A DNA stretch of 64,000 bases, taken from assembly GCA_913052485.1 (NCBI GenBank), contig CAJXDN010000004.1, forward strand, positions 41,650 to 105,649, given 5' to 3'. Origin of the DNA: an uncultured Flammeovirgaceae bacterium. GTDB lineage: Bacteria; Bacteroidota; Bacteroidia; Cytophagales; MED-G16. The notes under the pieces were generated by a model that saw only the letters and a program-made list of their open reading frames with translations, made no database searches and was not told where the DNA came from. Shown here in pieces: positions 7,377 through 16,207 of this stretch. Made by a program: the position numbers and the translations under genes. The first letter of the stretch is position 1, and every line of letters starts with the position of its first letter.

Positions 7377-8897
7377 ATGACAAGGTGTTCAATTTTATTA
7401 ATTCTTCTACTAATCACCTCTTGTAATTTTCAAGAGAGTGATAAACCAAATATTATTTTATTTTTTTATGATGATTTGGGTTATGGTGAATTGGGAGCTT
7501 ATGGTCAGAAAATCATTGAAACCAGAAATATTGATGAATTAGCAAAGAATGGATTGAGATTTACAAATTTTTATTCAGGATCTCCGGTCTGCGCTCCTTC
7601 AAGAAGTATTTTACTAACTGGCCTTCACGGGGGACATACTAAGATAAGAGGTAACCATGAATATGGAAATAGAGGAGATGTGTGGGACTACGCTAAAATG
7701 TCTGAGGATCCAAATTTAGAGGGTCAGTATCCAATTGGAGAGTCTGAAATAATATTTCCAAAACTTTTGAAGGGTGTAGGTTATTCTAATGGGATGGTAG
7801 GTAAGTGGGGATTAGGCCCACCTAATTCTAACTCTATTCCTACAAAAATGGGGTTTGATTACTTTTACGGGTACAATTGCCAGAGGATGGCACACAATCT
7901 TTACCCCCCTCATCTGTGGGAAAATGAAAGTAGAGATATGTTAGATAATAAAGTTATTTCACCTAAGTTAAAACTTAAACTGGGTCAAGATCCCTACGAT
8001 GAAAATAATTATAAGGTATTTAATCAGAGCGACTACGCACCAGATAAAATGCACATTAAGGCACAGGAATTTATAGAAAATAATCATGATAATCCGTTCT
8101 TTCTTTACTACGCAAGTCCAATCCCACATGCGCCTCTACAAGCTCCAAAATATTTAATTGATAAGTACAGAGAAATTATTGGTGATGAAGAACCATATCT
8201 TGGTAATGTAGGGTACTTTCCTACGAGATATCCGAGAGCAACGTATGCTGCAATGATTGAATATATTGATATCCAAGTTGGAGAAATTATTGATCAGCTG
8301 AAAAGGTTAGATGTTTATGATAATACGGTAATTCTGCTGACCAGCGATAATGGTCCAACTTATGCAGGAGGTGTAGATTTTGAGTATTTTAATAGCACTG
8401 GAATATTTCAAAATAAGCCAGACAGAATGAAAGGATATACTTATGAGGGTGGTGTAAGGGTACCATTTGTTGTATCATGGCCAAAAAAAATTAGAAGTGG
8501 CAGGGTGGTAGATGATGTATCAATCTCCTACGATTTATTTGCCACCATCAGTGAGCTTTCAGGAGTAGATGACCCATACTTAACAGATGGAATTAGTTTA
8601 GTTGATATATTTACTGATGAAAATATTTCTTTGGATAGAGAGTATATTTATTGGGAGTTTCCATCTTACGGTGGACAGCAGGCTGCTAGAATGGGGGATT
8701 TTAAAGCTTTAAGAAAAGATATTAAGAAGGGAAATGACAAAATTGAGTTATATAATCTATCGGAGGATATCAGAGAGCAGACAGATATTTCATCTAAAAA
8801 TCCTGAGATTATAAAAAAATTTAATGATATTTTTATTAGAGAACATGTTAAATCTGATATTAAAAGGTTTCACATGGGCTATATTGATGACAATTAA
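7377..8897 (+). CDS. sulfatase lipoprotein (alkaline phosphatase superfamily, FGly type)
   Basis: A 506-residue secreted sulfatase. The leader ends in ITSC, so Cys16 is a probable lipid anchor. The Asp pair in FFYDDLGYG (residues 32-33) binds Ca2+, and CAPSR (residues 72-76) is the C-x-P-S-R signature in which Cys72 is converted to formylglycine. SDNGP carries the later Asp/Asn metal ligands. It hydrolyses sulfate esters on carbohydrates; the substrate is not determined. A maturase (anSME or FGE type) is needed and is not in the window. It is followed 9 bp later by a GH109-like enzyme, and the pair probably acts on the same sulfated, N-acetylgalactosamine-containing glycan (inference). Confidence 0.92.
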   Translation: MTRCSILLILLLITSCNFQESDKPNIILFFYDDLGYGELGAYGQKIIETRNIDELAKNGLRFTNFYSGSPVCAPSRSILLTGLHGGHTKIRGNHEYGNRGDVWDYAKMSEDPNLEGQYPIGESEIIFPKLLKGVGYSNGMVGKWGLGPPNSNSIPTKMGFDYFYGYNCQRMAHNLYPPHLWENESRDMLDNKVISPKLKLKLGQDPYDENNYKVFNQSDYAPDKMHIKAQEFIENNHDNPFFLYYASPIPHAPLQAPKYLIDKYREIIGDEEPYLGNVGYFPTRYPRATYAAMIEYIDIQVGEIIDQLKRLDVYDNTVILLTSDNGPTYAGGVDFEYFNSTGIFQNKPDRMKGYTYEGGVRVPFVVSWPKKIRSGRVVDDVSISYDLFATISELSGVDDPYLTDGISLVDIFTDENISLDREYIYWEFPSYGGQQAARMGDFKALRKDIKKGNDKIELYNLSEDIREQTDISSKNPEIIKKFNDIFIREHVKSDIKRFHMGYIDDN

Positions 8898-8906
8898 TTT
8901 TGAGTA

Positions 8907-10298
8907 ATGAATAAAATAAATAGAAGAAATTTTCTAAAGAAGACATCTCTCTCCGGTGCGGCATTAGCAACCACATCTGTACTCTCCTCCTCAAATTATA
9001 CAGAGAGAGAAAAAGAGTCTAAATATATGGGTGATTTTGCTGCTAGGAAGCTTTCAAAAGTGAAAGTTGCTTTCGTAGGGGTAGGAGCCAGGGGTACCGG
9101 GCACGCTAGACAGTTTGCAACTATTGATGGGACAGAGGTAGTTGGAATATGTGACCTACATCAAGATTTAGCTGAAAGATCAAAAAAGCTATGTCTCGAA
9201 GTAGACAGCCAAAGACATAAAAATATAAGATTGTACCATAGCGGAGAGAAAGACTGGATAAAAATGATTGAAGATACAAAACCTGATGCTGTATTTATCT
9301 CAACTAACTGGGAAAATCATGCTCCAATGGTTATTAAAACTATGGAGTTAGGTTCTCACGCCTTTGTTGAGGTACCTATGGCAACAAATATGGAAGATCT
9401 TTGGTCGATTGTCGACACATCAGAAAAGACCAATAAGCATTGTATGATGATGGAAAATGTTAATTATGGTCGTGATGAACTAATGTTTTTAAATATGTGT
9501 AGGAAGGGTTATATAGGAGATTTTTTACATGCTGAAGCTGCATATATTCATGAGCTAAGATTCCAGATGGAGGAACAGGAGAGGGGAACTGGATCTTGGA
9601 GAACACATCATTACGCCAAAAGTAAAGGAAATTTATATCCAACCCATGGCCTAGGACCTGTGGCACAGTATATGAATTTAGCAAGAGGTGATGATAATTT
9701 TGCTTCTCTTGTATCTTACTCAACACCAGCGCTAGGTAGAAAGTTATATGCAGAAAAAAATTATTCGTCAGATCATAAATGGAATAAATTAGAATATAAT
9801 AATGGTGACCTTAATACCTCAATAATAAAAACTACTTTAGGTAGAACAATTATGGTTCAGTGGGATGAGACAAGCCCTCGACCTTACTCTAGACATAACC
9901 TCATACAGGGAACTAAAGGGATTTTAGCTGGATTTCCAACTAGAGTAGCTCTTGATGGCGGTGTTGATGGAATCACAAGTAATCATCACTCATGGGTTCA
10001 GGGTGAAAACTTAGAGAAATTATATGAAAAGTATGATCATCCACTATACAGAAGGGTGGGTGATGAGGCTAAGAGAATGGGTGGTCACGGCGGAATGGAC
10101 TTTATAATGAGGTACAGAATTATCGAATGCCTCAGAGAGGGAAAACCACTAGATCAGAATGTATACGAAGGATGTTTTTGGAGTGCAGTCACACCACTAA
10201 GCGCAGAATCTTTGCTTAATGATGGAGCACCTCAAAAGTTTCCAGATTTCACTAGAGGAAATTGGAAATCAACGAATCAACTTGATATAATATCCTAA
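8907..10298 (+). CDS. Tat-exported Gfo/Idh/MocA protein, GH109-like alpha-N-acetylgalactosaminidase
   Basis: A 463-residue protein with a twin-arginine leader (RRNFLKKTSLSGAALA, residues 6-21), so it folds with cofactor before export. The Rossmann motif is GVGARG (58-63). The segments ENVNYGRDELMFLN, HAEAAYIHELR, WRTHH and NLYPTHGLGPVAQYMN match the GH109 family, whose members use bound NAD+ for redox-assisted hydrolysis of alpha-GalNAc. A plain oxidoreductase of the same superfamily is the alternative. It is co-directional with, and 9 bp from, the upstream sulfatase. Its stop interlocks with the stop of the convergent gene (4-bp overlap). The leader is almost identical to that of the PhoD-like protein at 25762-27399. 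Confidence 0.88.
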   Translation: MNKINRRNFLKKTSLSGAALATTSVLSSSNYTEREKESKYMGDFAARKLSKVKVAFVGVGARGTGHARQFATIDGTEVVGICDLHQDLAERSKKLCLEVDSQRHKNIRLYHSGEKDWIKMIEDTKPDAVFISTNWENHAPMVIKTMELGSHAFVEVPMATNMEDLWSIVDTSEKTNKHCMMMENVNYGRDELMFLNMCRKGYIGDFLHAEAAYIHELRFQMEEQERGTGSWRTHHYAKSKGNLYPTHGLGPVAQYMNLARGDDNFASLVSYSTPALGRKLYAEKNYSSDHKWNKLEYNNGDLNTSIIKTTLGRTIMVQWDETSPRPYSRHNLIQGTKGILAGFPTRVALDGGVDGITSNHHSWVQGENLEKLYEKYDHPLYRRVGDEAKRMGGHGGMDFIMRYRIIECLREGKPLDQNVYEGCFWSAVTPLSAESLLNDGAPQKFPDFTRGNWKSTNQLDIIS

Positions 10299-13200
10299 TT
10301 GTTGGCACCAATTATTAGTGGTGCATTCATTTTATCTAATTCAACCTTCAAGTTTGGTAATCTTGAAGATATGGCATCAAGTTCCACATATAACTTATCT
10401 AGCATGCTGCTCGCTATGTTAATACTCTGCTTATGCTGTCCAGTTGGGCCATAAGTAGACGTCAACCCTCTATACGCATTACCAATATAGCTGCTTACTG
10501 TTGGGTCATTTTTTACACCAATTTGAGATTTAGCAGAATTACCATAAACTTTTTTAGATAACTGATTTAGCTCTTCTTCTAATCCAAATAGTCGACTACT
10601 TAACTCATTATTAGTAAATTCAGATCTGCTCAATGATAATCTCATTGCCTTAACCATATTCATAGTCTCATTTAACATATCCATTAGAACTGATTGTCTG
10701 TTCTGGGTGTTAAGTACGTTATCAGCATGTAAACTATATTCTTCATATCCCATTCCATCTAACGTACTTCTTTCTAAATCAACTACATTAAATGATATAG
10801 GGTCGTCTAGTTCAGTGGAAATACCTTCACTTTCTTTCACTAGAGTTGCTGTATAGTTTCCAGGTGAGGCAAGAATCCCAGAATTATACCACCCACCTCT
10901 TCCTCCACTCCTTGGGAGTCTATCTGGATTTATTGCAGTTGCGCTAGAATGTCTTAAATTCCATGCGACTCTATTTAACCCTTTAGACTTTGGTGCTGAA
11001 ATTTTATTAATGATTTCACCCTCTAAATTTTTAATAACTATATAAATTTTAGTTGTTTCCTCTCTGCCCTCTTTCTCAATCGCATCCCAATCAATACCAG
11101 GAATTTGTTGTCCTTTCTTAATCATTTCCTTCTCTTTCTTAACCCTTGACGACTTCATACTAGGGTAGGACTGAGACAGATGGTAAGTAAATACAGCACC
11201 AAAATCAGGATTCTGAGCGAAGTAGTAGTCTCCACCAGTATTTCCAATTGTACTTTTTGGTATGTACCATAATGCATCTCTCGTATTAAATAATTTACCT
11301 TCTTTTGATAAATTTTCAGTTGACATTTCTCTCAGTGCAGAATAGTCATCCAAAACATAAAATCCCCTTCCAAACGAAGCGCCAACTAGATCATTTTCTC
11401 TTTTCTGTATGGCTATATCTCTGAATGATATTGTAGGTGATCCAGGAACTTTACTCCAGCTACTACCTCCGTTGATTGTAACATATATTGCAGTTTCTGT
11501 AGCACAAAACATCAGATTCTTGGCAACATGGTCCTGAACTAATCTCCACACTAAATTCCTCTTAGGTAAGTTACTTGATATCGAAGTCCATGTCTCTCCA
11601 AGATCAGTACTTTTAAATAGGTATGGGTCAAAGTCTCCCTCTTTATGATTATCTAATGAAACATATACCGTATTGGCATCAAAATTATCAGCCTTAATAT
11701 CGTTAATAAATGTCCTTGCAGGAAGACCAAGCTTCGTAACTGGAATTTTTTTCCAAGTCTCACCACTGTTTGTGGTTACCTGTATAATCCCATCATCAGT
11801 TCCAGCATATATTACACCCTCTCTCACTGGTGACTCAGATATCGATGTAATTGTATTATAATTAGACATTGCTTTCACATCCCACGAGTTATCCCATCCA
11901 TGCCTCCTGCCCATGATAGGTAGGTCAATTCTCTCTTCATTTCTAGTCAAGTCACCAGATATTGGCTCCCAACTATCCCCTCTATTTTCTGATTTCCATA
12001 CTCTTTGTGACGCAAAGTATAATCTAGATGGTTGGTGAGGACTAACTAAAATTGGTGAATCCCAATTCCATCTCTCATATTTTTCCCCTTCCCTTGGTTG
12101 AGGCTGAATCAACACTGCTTCTCCTGTTTTTAAATCTACTCTGTGAAGTACTCCCTGCTGGAATTCTCCATAAACAATGTCATTAAATACTGGATCAGTG
12201 GCAGTTTGGTGGCCATCAGCTCCCAGAATCTTATACCAGTGCGCATTTCTTATACCTTGTCTCTCATCAGTCCTAGATGGTCCACCAGCTGAACCATTGT
12301 CTTGCGTCCCACCAAAGATGTGGTAGAAAGGATACGCGTTATTTACCGCTACCTTATAGAACTGAGTAATTGGTAAATTTTTATGATATTTCCATGTTTT
12401 TGCTAAGTCAAATGACTCATAAATTCCAGCATCTGTTCCAACAAGAAGATAGTTAGGATCATTTTCTCTGAAAGCGATAGAGTGATTATCCGAGTGTTTA
12501 TCAATTTCTTGAAGCTGATTGAAGGTCTTACCTCCGTCCTCTGAAGTCAGAATCCTCACATTCATTAAGTATAGTCTATCAAACTTATGGGGACTTGTGT
12601 AAAGTTCTTGGTAGTAATGTGGACCAGTAGCACCAGATACTGTATTTGACATTTTTTTCCAGGATGAGCCCCTGTCGATAGATTTATAAACAGCCCCTTT
12701 AGTTCTCTCTAGCTCGATAGCTGCATATATTACGTCTGGTTTTTGTGGTGAAATTGCAATCCCTATTTTTCCTTTATTAGAACCTGGTAAGCCTGATTTT
12801 AATTCAATCCATGTCTCACCGCCGTCTTCAGATCTGTGAAGGCCTGATTCAGGGCCACCGCCCATTAAAGCAGCTACAGTTCTATGTCTCTGCCAAGTGG
12901 CAGCATACAACCTGTCAGGGTTTCTTGAGTCAATAAGTATATCTGTTACACCTGTCCATTCACCACCTCCAAGTACTTTTCTCCAATTTTTTCCTCCGTC
13001 ACTAGTTTTATATAATCCCCTCTCACCACCTGGACTCCATAGTGGTCCCTGAGATGCAACCCATATGACATCTGAGTTGTCAGGATGGACAATAATTTTA
13101 GATATGTGTTCAGACTTCCTCAGACCCATATTTTTCCACGATTTTCCTCCATTTTCACTTTTGAAAACTCCATCTCCGTACGCTACATGCCTACCTCCTA

Positions 13201-13561
13201 CGTTTTCACCTGTTCCTAACCATATTACCGAAGGGTCATTGGGGTCGATAGTAATGCAACCGGTCGTGTAGGTCGACTCATTATCAAAAATAGGGGTATA
13301 AGTTGTCCCTGAATTTTCGGTTTTCCATACTCCGCTTGATCCTGTGGCGACATACCATACATTATTATTTTCAGGGTGGATGGCAATGTCTGCTATCCTA
13401 CCTGATAAAAATGCTGGACCAACGTTCCTAAGTTTTAGGGCTGATAAGGATAATTTATCATTTTTTGGTTGTGTAGTTGATGACTTGCTTCCTCTTCTCC
13501 TTTGAGAGTTTACATCAAATACAAAAATCGATATGAGAGCTAATAGAATTAGTTTTTTCAT
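10295..13561 (-). CDS. secreted Asp-box/VPS10-like beta-propeller protein (paralogue 1)
   Basis: A 1088-residue protein with an N-terminal signal peptide (about residues 1-19) followed by a basic linker. The body has many Asp-box turns of the S-x-D-G-G-x-T-W type (for example SENGGKSW, TSDGGKNW, SEDGGETW, STDLGETW) arranged as one or two seven- to ten-bladed propellers like sortilin/VPS10 and xyloglucanase-type folds. The last 350 residues include a beta-rich domain and a helical, coiled-coil-like tail. Related proteins are often called glycosyl hydrolases, but no catalytic pair is evident, so binding or scaffolding is as likely. No T9SS tail is seen. It is a clear paralogue of 17893-21159 (same length, e.g. 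shared SVGPA/NVGPA, YGDG and HPDNSDVI motifs). Confidence 0.85.
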   Translation of the reverse strand: MKKLILLALISIFVFDVNSQRRRGSKSSTTQPKNDKLSLSALKLRNVGPAFLSGRIADIAIHPENNNVWYVATGSSGVWKTENSGTTYTPIFDNESTYTTGCITIDPNDPSVIWLGTGENVGGRHVAYGDGVFKSENGGKSWKNMGLRKSEHISKIIVHPDNSDVIWVASQGPLWSPGGERGLYKTSDGGKNWRKVLGGGEWTGVTDILIDSRNPDRLYAATWQRHRTVAALMGGGPESGLHRSEDGGETWIELKSGLPGSNKGKIGIAISPQKPDVIYAAIELERTKGAVYKSIDRGSSWKKMSNTVSGATGPHYYQELYTSPHKFDRLYLMNVRILTSEDGGKTFNQLQEIDKHSDNHSIAFRENDPNYLLVGTDAGIYESFDLAKTWKYHKNLPITQFYKVAVNNAYPFYHIFGGTQDNGSAGGPSRTDERQGIRNAHWYKILGADGHQTATDPVFNDIVYGEFQQGVLHRVDLKTGEAVLIQPQPREGEKYERWNWDSPILVSPHQPSRLYFASQRVWKSENRGDSWEPISGDLTRNEERIDLPIMGRRHGWDNSWDVKAMSNYNTITSISESPVREGVIYAGTDDGIIQVTTNSGETWKKIPVTKLGLPARTFINDIKADNFDANTVYVSLDNHKEGDFDPYLFKSTDLGETWTSISSNLPKRNLVWRLVQDHVAKNLMFCATETAIYVTINGGSSWSKVPGSPTISFRDIAIQKRENDLVGASFGRGFYVLDDYSALREMSTENLSKEGKLFNTRDALWYIPKSTIGNTGGDYYFAQNPDFGAVFTYHLSQSYPSMKSSRVKKEKEMIKKGQQIPGIDWDAIEKEGREETTKIYIVIKNLEGEIINKISAPKSKGLNRVAWNLRHSSATAINPDRLPRSGGRGGWYNSGILASPGNYTATLVKESEGISTELDDPISFNVVDLERSTLDGMGYEEYSLHADNVLNTQNRQSVLMDMLNETMNMVKAMRLSLSRSEFTNNELSSRLFGLEEELNQLSKKVYGNSAKSQIGVKNDPTVSSYIGNAYRGLTSTYGPTGQHKQSINIASSMLDKLYVELDAISSRLPNLKVELDKMNAPLIIGANN

Positions 13562-13668
13562 AGTTTAATGAGTTTAGTTTTTCTAAAAATGGGATGATAA
13601 TTTATTAAATTTTTTTTAAATATTTCCCAAATTATTGAAACATTAAAAAAAATGTATAATATTTAAAT

Positions 13669-14052
13669 ATGGAATTTATATCTGATCAACAACTTGTCTC
13701 ACTATTTCAAGTAGTTATAGGTCTCTCTGTCATGAGAGTATGGACTATAAACTTCAATAAGTCAACACCTTGGAGGGGAGGGGGTGCAAGAAATATGAAA
13801 GAAGAATTTACCGCCTACGGACTTCCTATGTGGATGGTATATTTTGTTGGTATACTAAAAGTTATTTTCTCTATTGGGCTAATTGCTGGACTATGGGTAC
13901 CAGAGTTAGTTTTATTCTCTGCCTCAGGTATTGCTATTTTTATGTTCTTTGCAATCCTTATGCATGTTAAAATTAAAGATCCAATAAAGAAATCAATTCC
14001 TGCCCTTACATTTATGGTATTATCTCTACTAATTATTTTTCTTGAAAATTAA
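13669..14052 (+). CDS. DoxX-like membrane protein
   Basis: A 127-residue protein with four hydrophobic helices and the short loop pattern of the DoxX/DoxD-like superfamily (YGLPMWMVYFVGILKVIFS and the GLIAGLWVPEL turn). Family members associate with redox enzymes in some organisms, but no single reaction is established. Its last 11 bases overlap the TTG start of the following lipoprotein gene, so the two are translationally coupled and probably work together. The short gap to the divergent propeller gene at 13561 is AT-rich, with no convincing promoter. Confidence 0.75.
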   Translation: MEFISDQQLVSLFQVVIGLSVMRVWTINFNKSTPWRGGGARNMKEEFTAYGLPMWMVYFVGILKVIFSIGLIAGLWVPELVLFSASGIAIFMFFAILMHVKIKDPIKKSIPALTFMVLSLLIIFLEN

Positions 14053-15241
14053 TATCTGGTACTTATTTCTTTTAGCTCTTCTCTCTTGTAACAAGAATAG
14101 TTTCGATTCAAATACTTCTAAATTTTTTCCATATAATTCCTCAGAGTCATTCTTATTTTCTACAGACAAAGATCTATTTATTTCTTGGACAGAGCAGGAG
14201 GAAGACTCAAATTACCTATATATGAGTAAATTAAATGGGAGTTCGTGGTCTGATAAGAGGATTATTGCTAAGGGTACAGACTGGTTTGTGAACTGGGCAG
14301 ATTTCCCATCTATCTCAGTTAATGAGACTTCGCAATCAATATTTACTTATCATCTACCAAAGAGTTCAGAAGAAACTTTCTCATATGATGTTAATTATCA
14401 TTTTAATAAAAATGGCAGATGGTATGATATGGATAAAATACATGACGATAACACCTTATCTGAACATGGCTTTGTATCCTCAGTTCCCTATAAAGATGGC
14501 TTTATAGTAAGCTGGCTTGATGGTAGGAATACTTACGGCAAAGGTGATCATGGTCACGCTAAGGGAGCGATGACACTGAGATCTGCAGTTATTGGTTCTG
14601 ATGGTAATATAGAGAAAAGATTATTAGTTGATGATATGGTTTGTGATTGTTGTCAGACATCGATGACAGTATCCGAAGGTATTCCTGTTGTTGTATATAG
14701 AGATAGGACTAAAGGTGAGATACGAGACATATCCTTCTCAAGGTATATTGATCAGAAATGGACAGAACCACAACCACTTCATGAAGATGGGTGGCAGATA
14801 AACGGATGCCCTGTAAATGGTCCAAATATTGATTCTTTCGGAGATAATGTTGTTGTATCTTGGTTCTCAGCTTCCAAAGGGAGACCAAAAGTTAATATAA
14901 AGTTCTCTTCTGACAATGGAAGAACTTACGGTGATAAGATCCTACTAGACGACATTAAAAATTCTCCAATAGGAAGGGTTGACGTAGAATTTATAAGTGA
15001 GGATGAGGTACTGGTCAGCTGGTTATCGTCAGTAGATGGAAAAGGTCAGTTACTACTAAGAAAAATTAAATCAAATGGCGACATTGGACCAATTAAAGTG
15101 ATAGATCAGATCTCTACGGAAAGATCAACTGGATTTCCTCAAATTGAAGAATTTAATGATAATATCTACATCTCTTGGACAGATAACAGCGAATCTAATA
15201 AAAGGATTAAGATGACTAAGATTCCGTTATCTGGCATATAA
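14042..15241 (+). CDS. sialidase-fold (BNR-like) lipoprotein with Cys cluster
   Basis: A 399-residue lipoprotein starting at TTG (14042), chosen because it gives a perfect leader ending LALLSC (Cys16). The repeated ISW/VSW-type strands (SWTEQEEDS, SWLDGRNT, SWFSASKG, SWLSSVDG, SWTDNSES) mark a six-bladed sialidase-like propeller. Such proteins are usually annotated as exo-alpha-sialidase, but the arginine triad of true sialidases is not obvious. Instead there is Cys201-Asp-Cys203-Cys204 and a further Cys256 in NGCPVNGP, which look like a metal or heme-related site. It overlaps the DoxX-like gene by 11 bp. Function unknown; outer-membrane or periplasmic location is likely. Confidence 0.72.
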   Translation: MKINIWYLFLLALLSCNKNSFDSNTSKFFPYNSSESFLFSTDKDLFISWTEQEEDSNYLYMSKLNGSSWSDKRIIAKGTDWFVNWADFPSISVNETSQSIFTYHLPKSSEETFSYDVNYHFNKNGRWYDMDKIHDDNTLSEHGFVSSVPYKDGFIVSWLDGRNTYGKGDHGHAKGAMTLRSAVIGSDGNIEKRLLVDDMVCDCCQTSMTVSEGIPVVVYRDRTKGEIRDISFSRYIDQKWTEPQPLHEDGWQINGCPVNGPNIDSFGDNVVVSWFSASKGRPKVNIKFSSDNGRTYGDKILLDDIKNSPIGRVDVEFISEDEVLVSWLSSVDGKGQLLLRKIKSNGDIGPIKVIDQISTERSTGFPQIEEFNDNIYISWTDNSESNKRIKMTKIPLSGI

Positions 15242-15259
15242 TATTTCAATTAATATCAT

Positions 15260-16144
15260 CTATGATATCAGGCTATTGTAAATTTCTAAAGATATTTTTG
15301 CAAGCATGTCTGCTCCCTTAACTTCATCTTCTAAATTTTTTGAGAGGAGTATTAATACATACGAAGTATTACTATCTAAAAAAACAATACCTGAGTCATG
15401 TCTTACCCCTTTAATCCACCCGTCCTTGTGAGCAACTTCAATTGACTTCGGGAGATATTTTGGAATTATATCGTCATATTTTTGCTTTTTGAGAATATCA
15501 ACCATTTCTTTTGAAATTTCTGAATTGATAACATTTCCCTCTGCTAATTTCTCATAGATATTAAGTAAATCAAGAGCTGTTGTAGTATTGTTCATTCCCC
15601 GATTGAATGCCTTAATATCTTCTACTCCTCTTATTACATTAATTTTATTTGCTCCAAGAACTCTCATTGTGCTGTTGATGTCTTGTGAACCTATATAATC
15701 AATAACTAAATTTGTAGCAAAGTTGCTGCTTAGAGTTATCATATCGATTACTAACTCTCTAAGAGATAGGAAGTTTCCAATTTCTTCATAGATTTTCTTG
15801 TCACTATCTTCAAATGAGGATAGGCTGAAAGAGCTACCATCAGCAATGCTTCTAAATTCATTCTTTACTAGAATAGAATCATCTAATGATATTGCTCCCT
15901 CCTGTACATTTCTAAATACCTCGATCATCACTGGAGTTTTCATTGTACTAGCGGCATGAAACTCCTCATTCTCATTGATCAGGATAGTCTTCCCATCGGA
16001 TAAATTTTTAAATACTATAGCAAACTTTCCCTCTGATGATTTAAGATATGTATTTATTTTTTTTTCTAATGATTTATAATCGTTAGAAAACTTACATGAG
16101 GATAAAGTCAACAAAAAAAATAAAAAAAGGAATTTAAATTTCAT
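15260..16144 (-). CDS. class A beta-lactamase-like serine hydrolase, lipoprotein
   Basis: A 294-residue protein with an SPII leader (LSSC, Cys17) and the penicilloyl serine transferase fold. Motifs are S66-T-M-K69 (SxxK), SSNFATN (SxN position), GVEDIKAF (the omega-loop Glu region) and HKDG (in place of KTG). This is the arrangement of class A beta-lactamases and related serine hydrolases. The HKDG triad and the lipid anchor are common in environmental homologues whose native substrate is not known, so antibiotic resistance should not be assumed. It is convergent with the gene ending at 15241 and divergent from the class C-like gene at 16208. Confidence 0.82.
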   Translation of the reverse strand: MKFKFLFLFFLLTLSSCKFSNDYKSLEKKINTYLKSSEGKFAIVFKNLSDGKTILINENEEFHAASTMKTPVMIEVFRNVQEGAISLDDSILVKNEFRSIADGSSFSLSSFEDSDKKIYEEIGNFLSLRELVIDMITLSSNFATNLVIDYIGSQDINSTMRVLGANKINVIRGVEDIKAFNRGMNNTTTALDLLNIYEKLAEGNVINSEISKEMVDILKKQKYDDIIPKYLPKSIEVAHKDGWIKGVRHDSGIVFLDSNTSYVLILLSKNLEDEVKGADMLAKISLEIYNSLIS

Positions 16145-16207
16145 TATAAATAATTAATAACAATATAATTATTTTTAAAAAATGATATTAGTTATTAGAT
16201 TCAATTT

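Noticed and set aside
13644..13661. TTGAAA and TATAAT before the DoxX-like gene as a promoter
   Set aside because: Spacing from TTGAAA to TATAAT is only about 14 bp, and the start would leave almost no leader.
14042..15241. Functional exo-sialidase
   Set aside because: Only the propeller strands match; the catalytic Arg triad and Tyr/Glu pair were not identified.
15253..15268. ATATCA-TCTA-TGATAT hairpin as a terminator
   Set aside because: AT-only stem with one G:C pair, no T tract, and it lies partly in the 3' end of the minus-strand gene.
15260..16144. Antibiotic resistance beta-lactamase
   Set aside because: The fold fits, but HKDG replaces KTG, the gene is in a native-looking context and no mobile elements are present; resistance is not supported.
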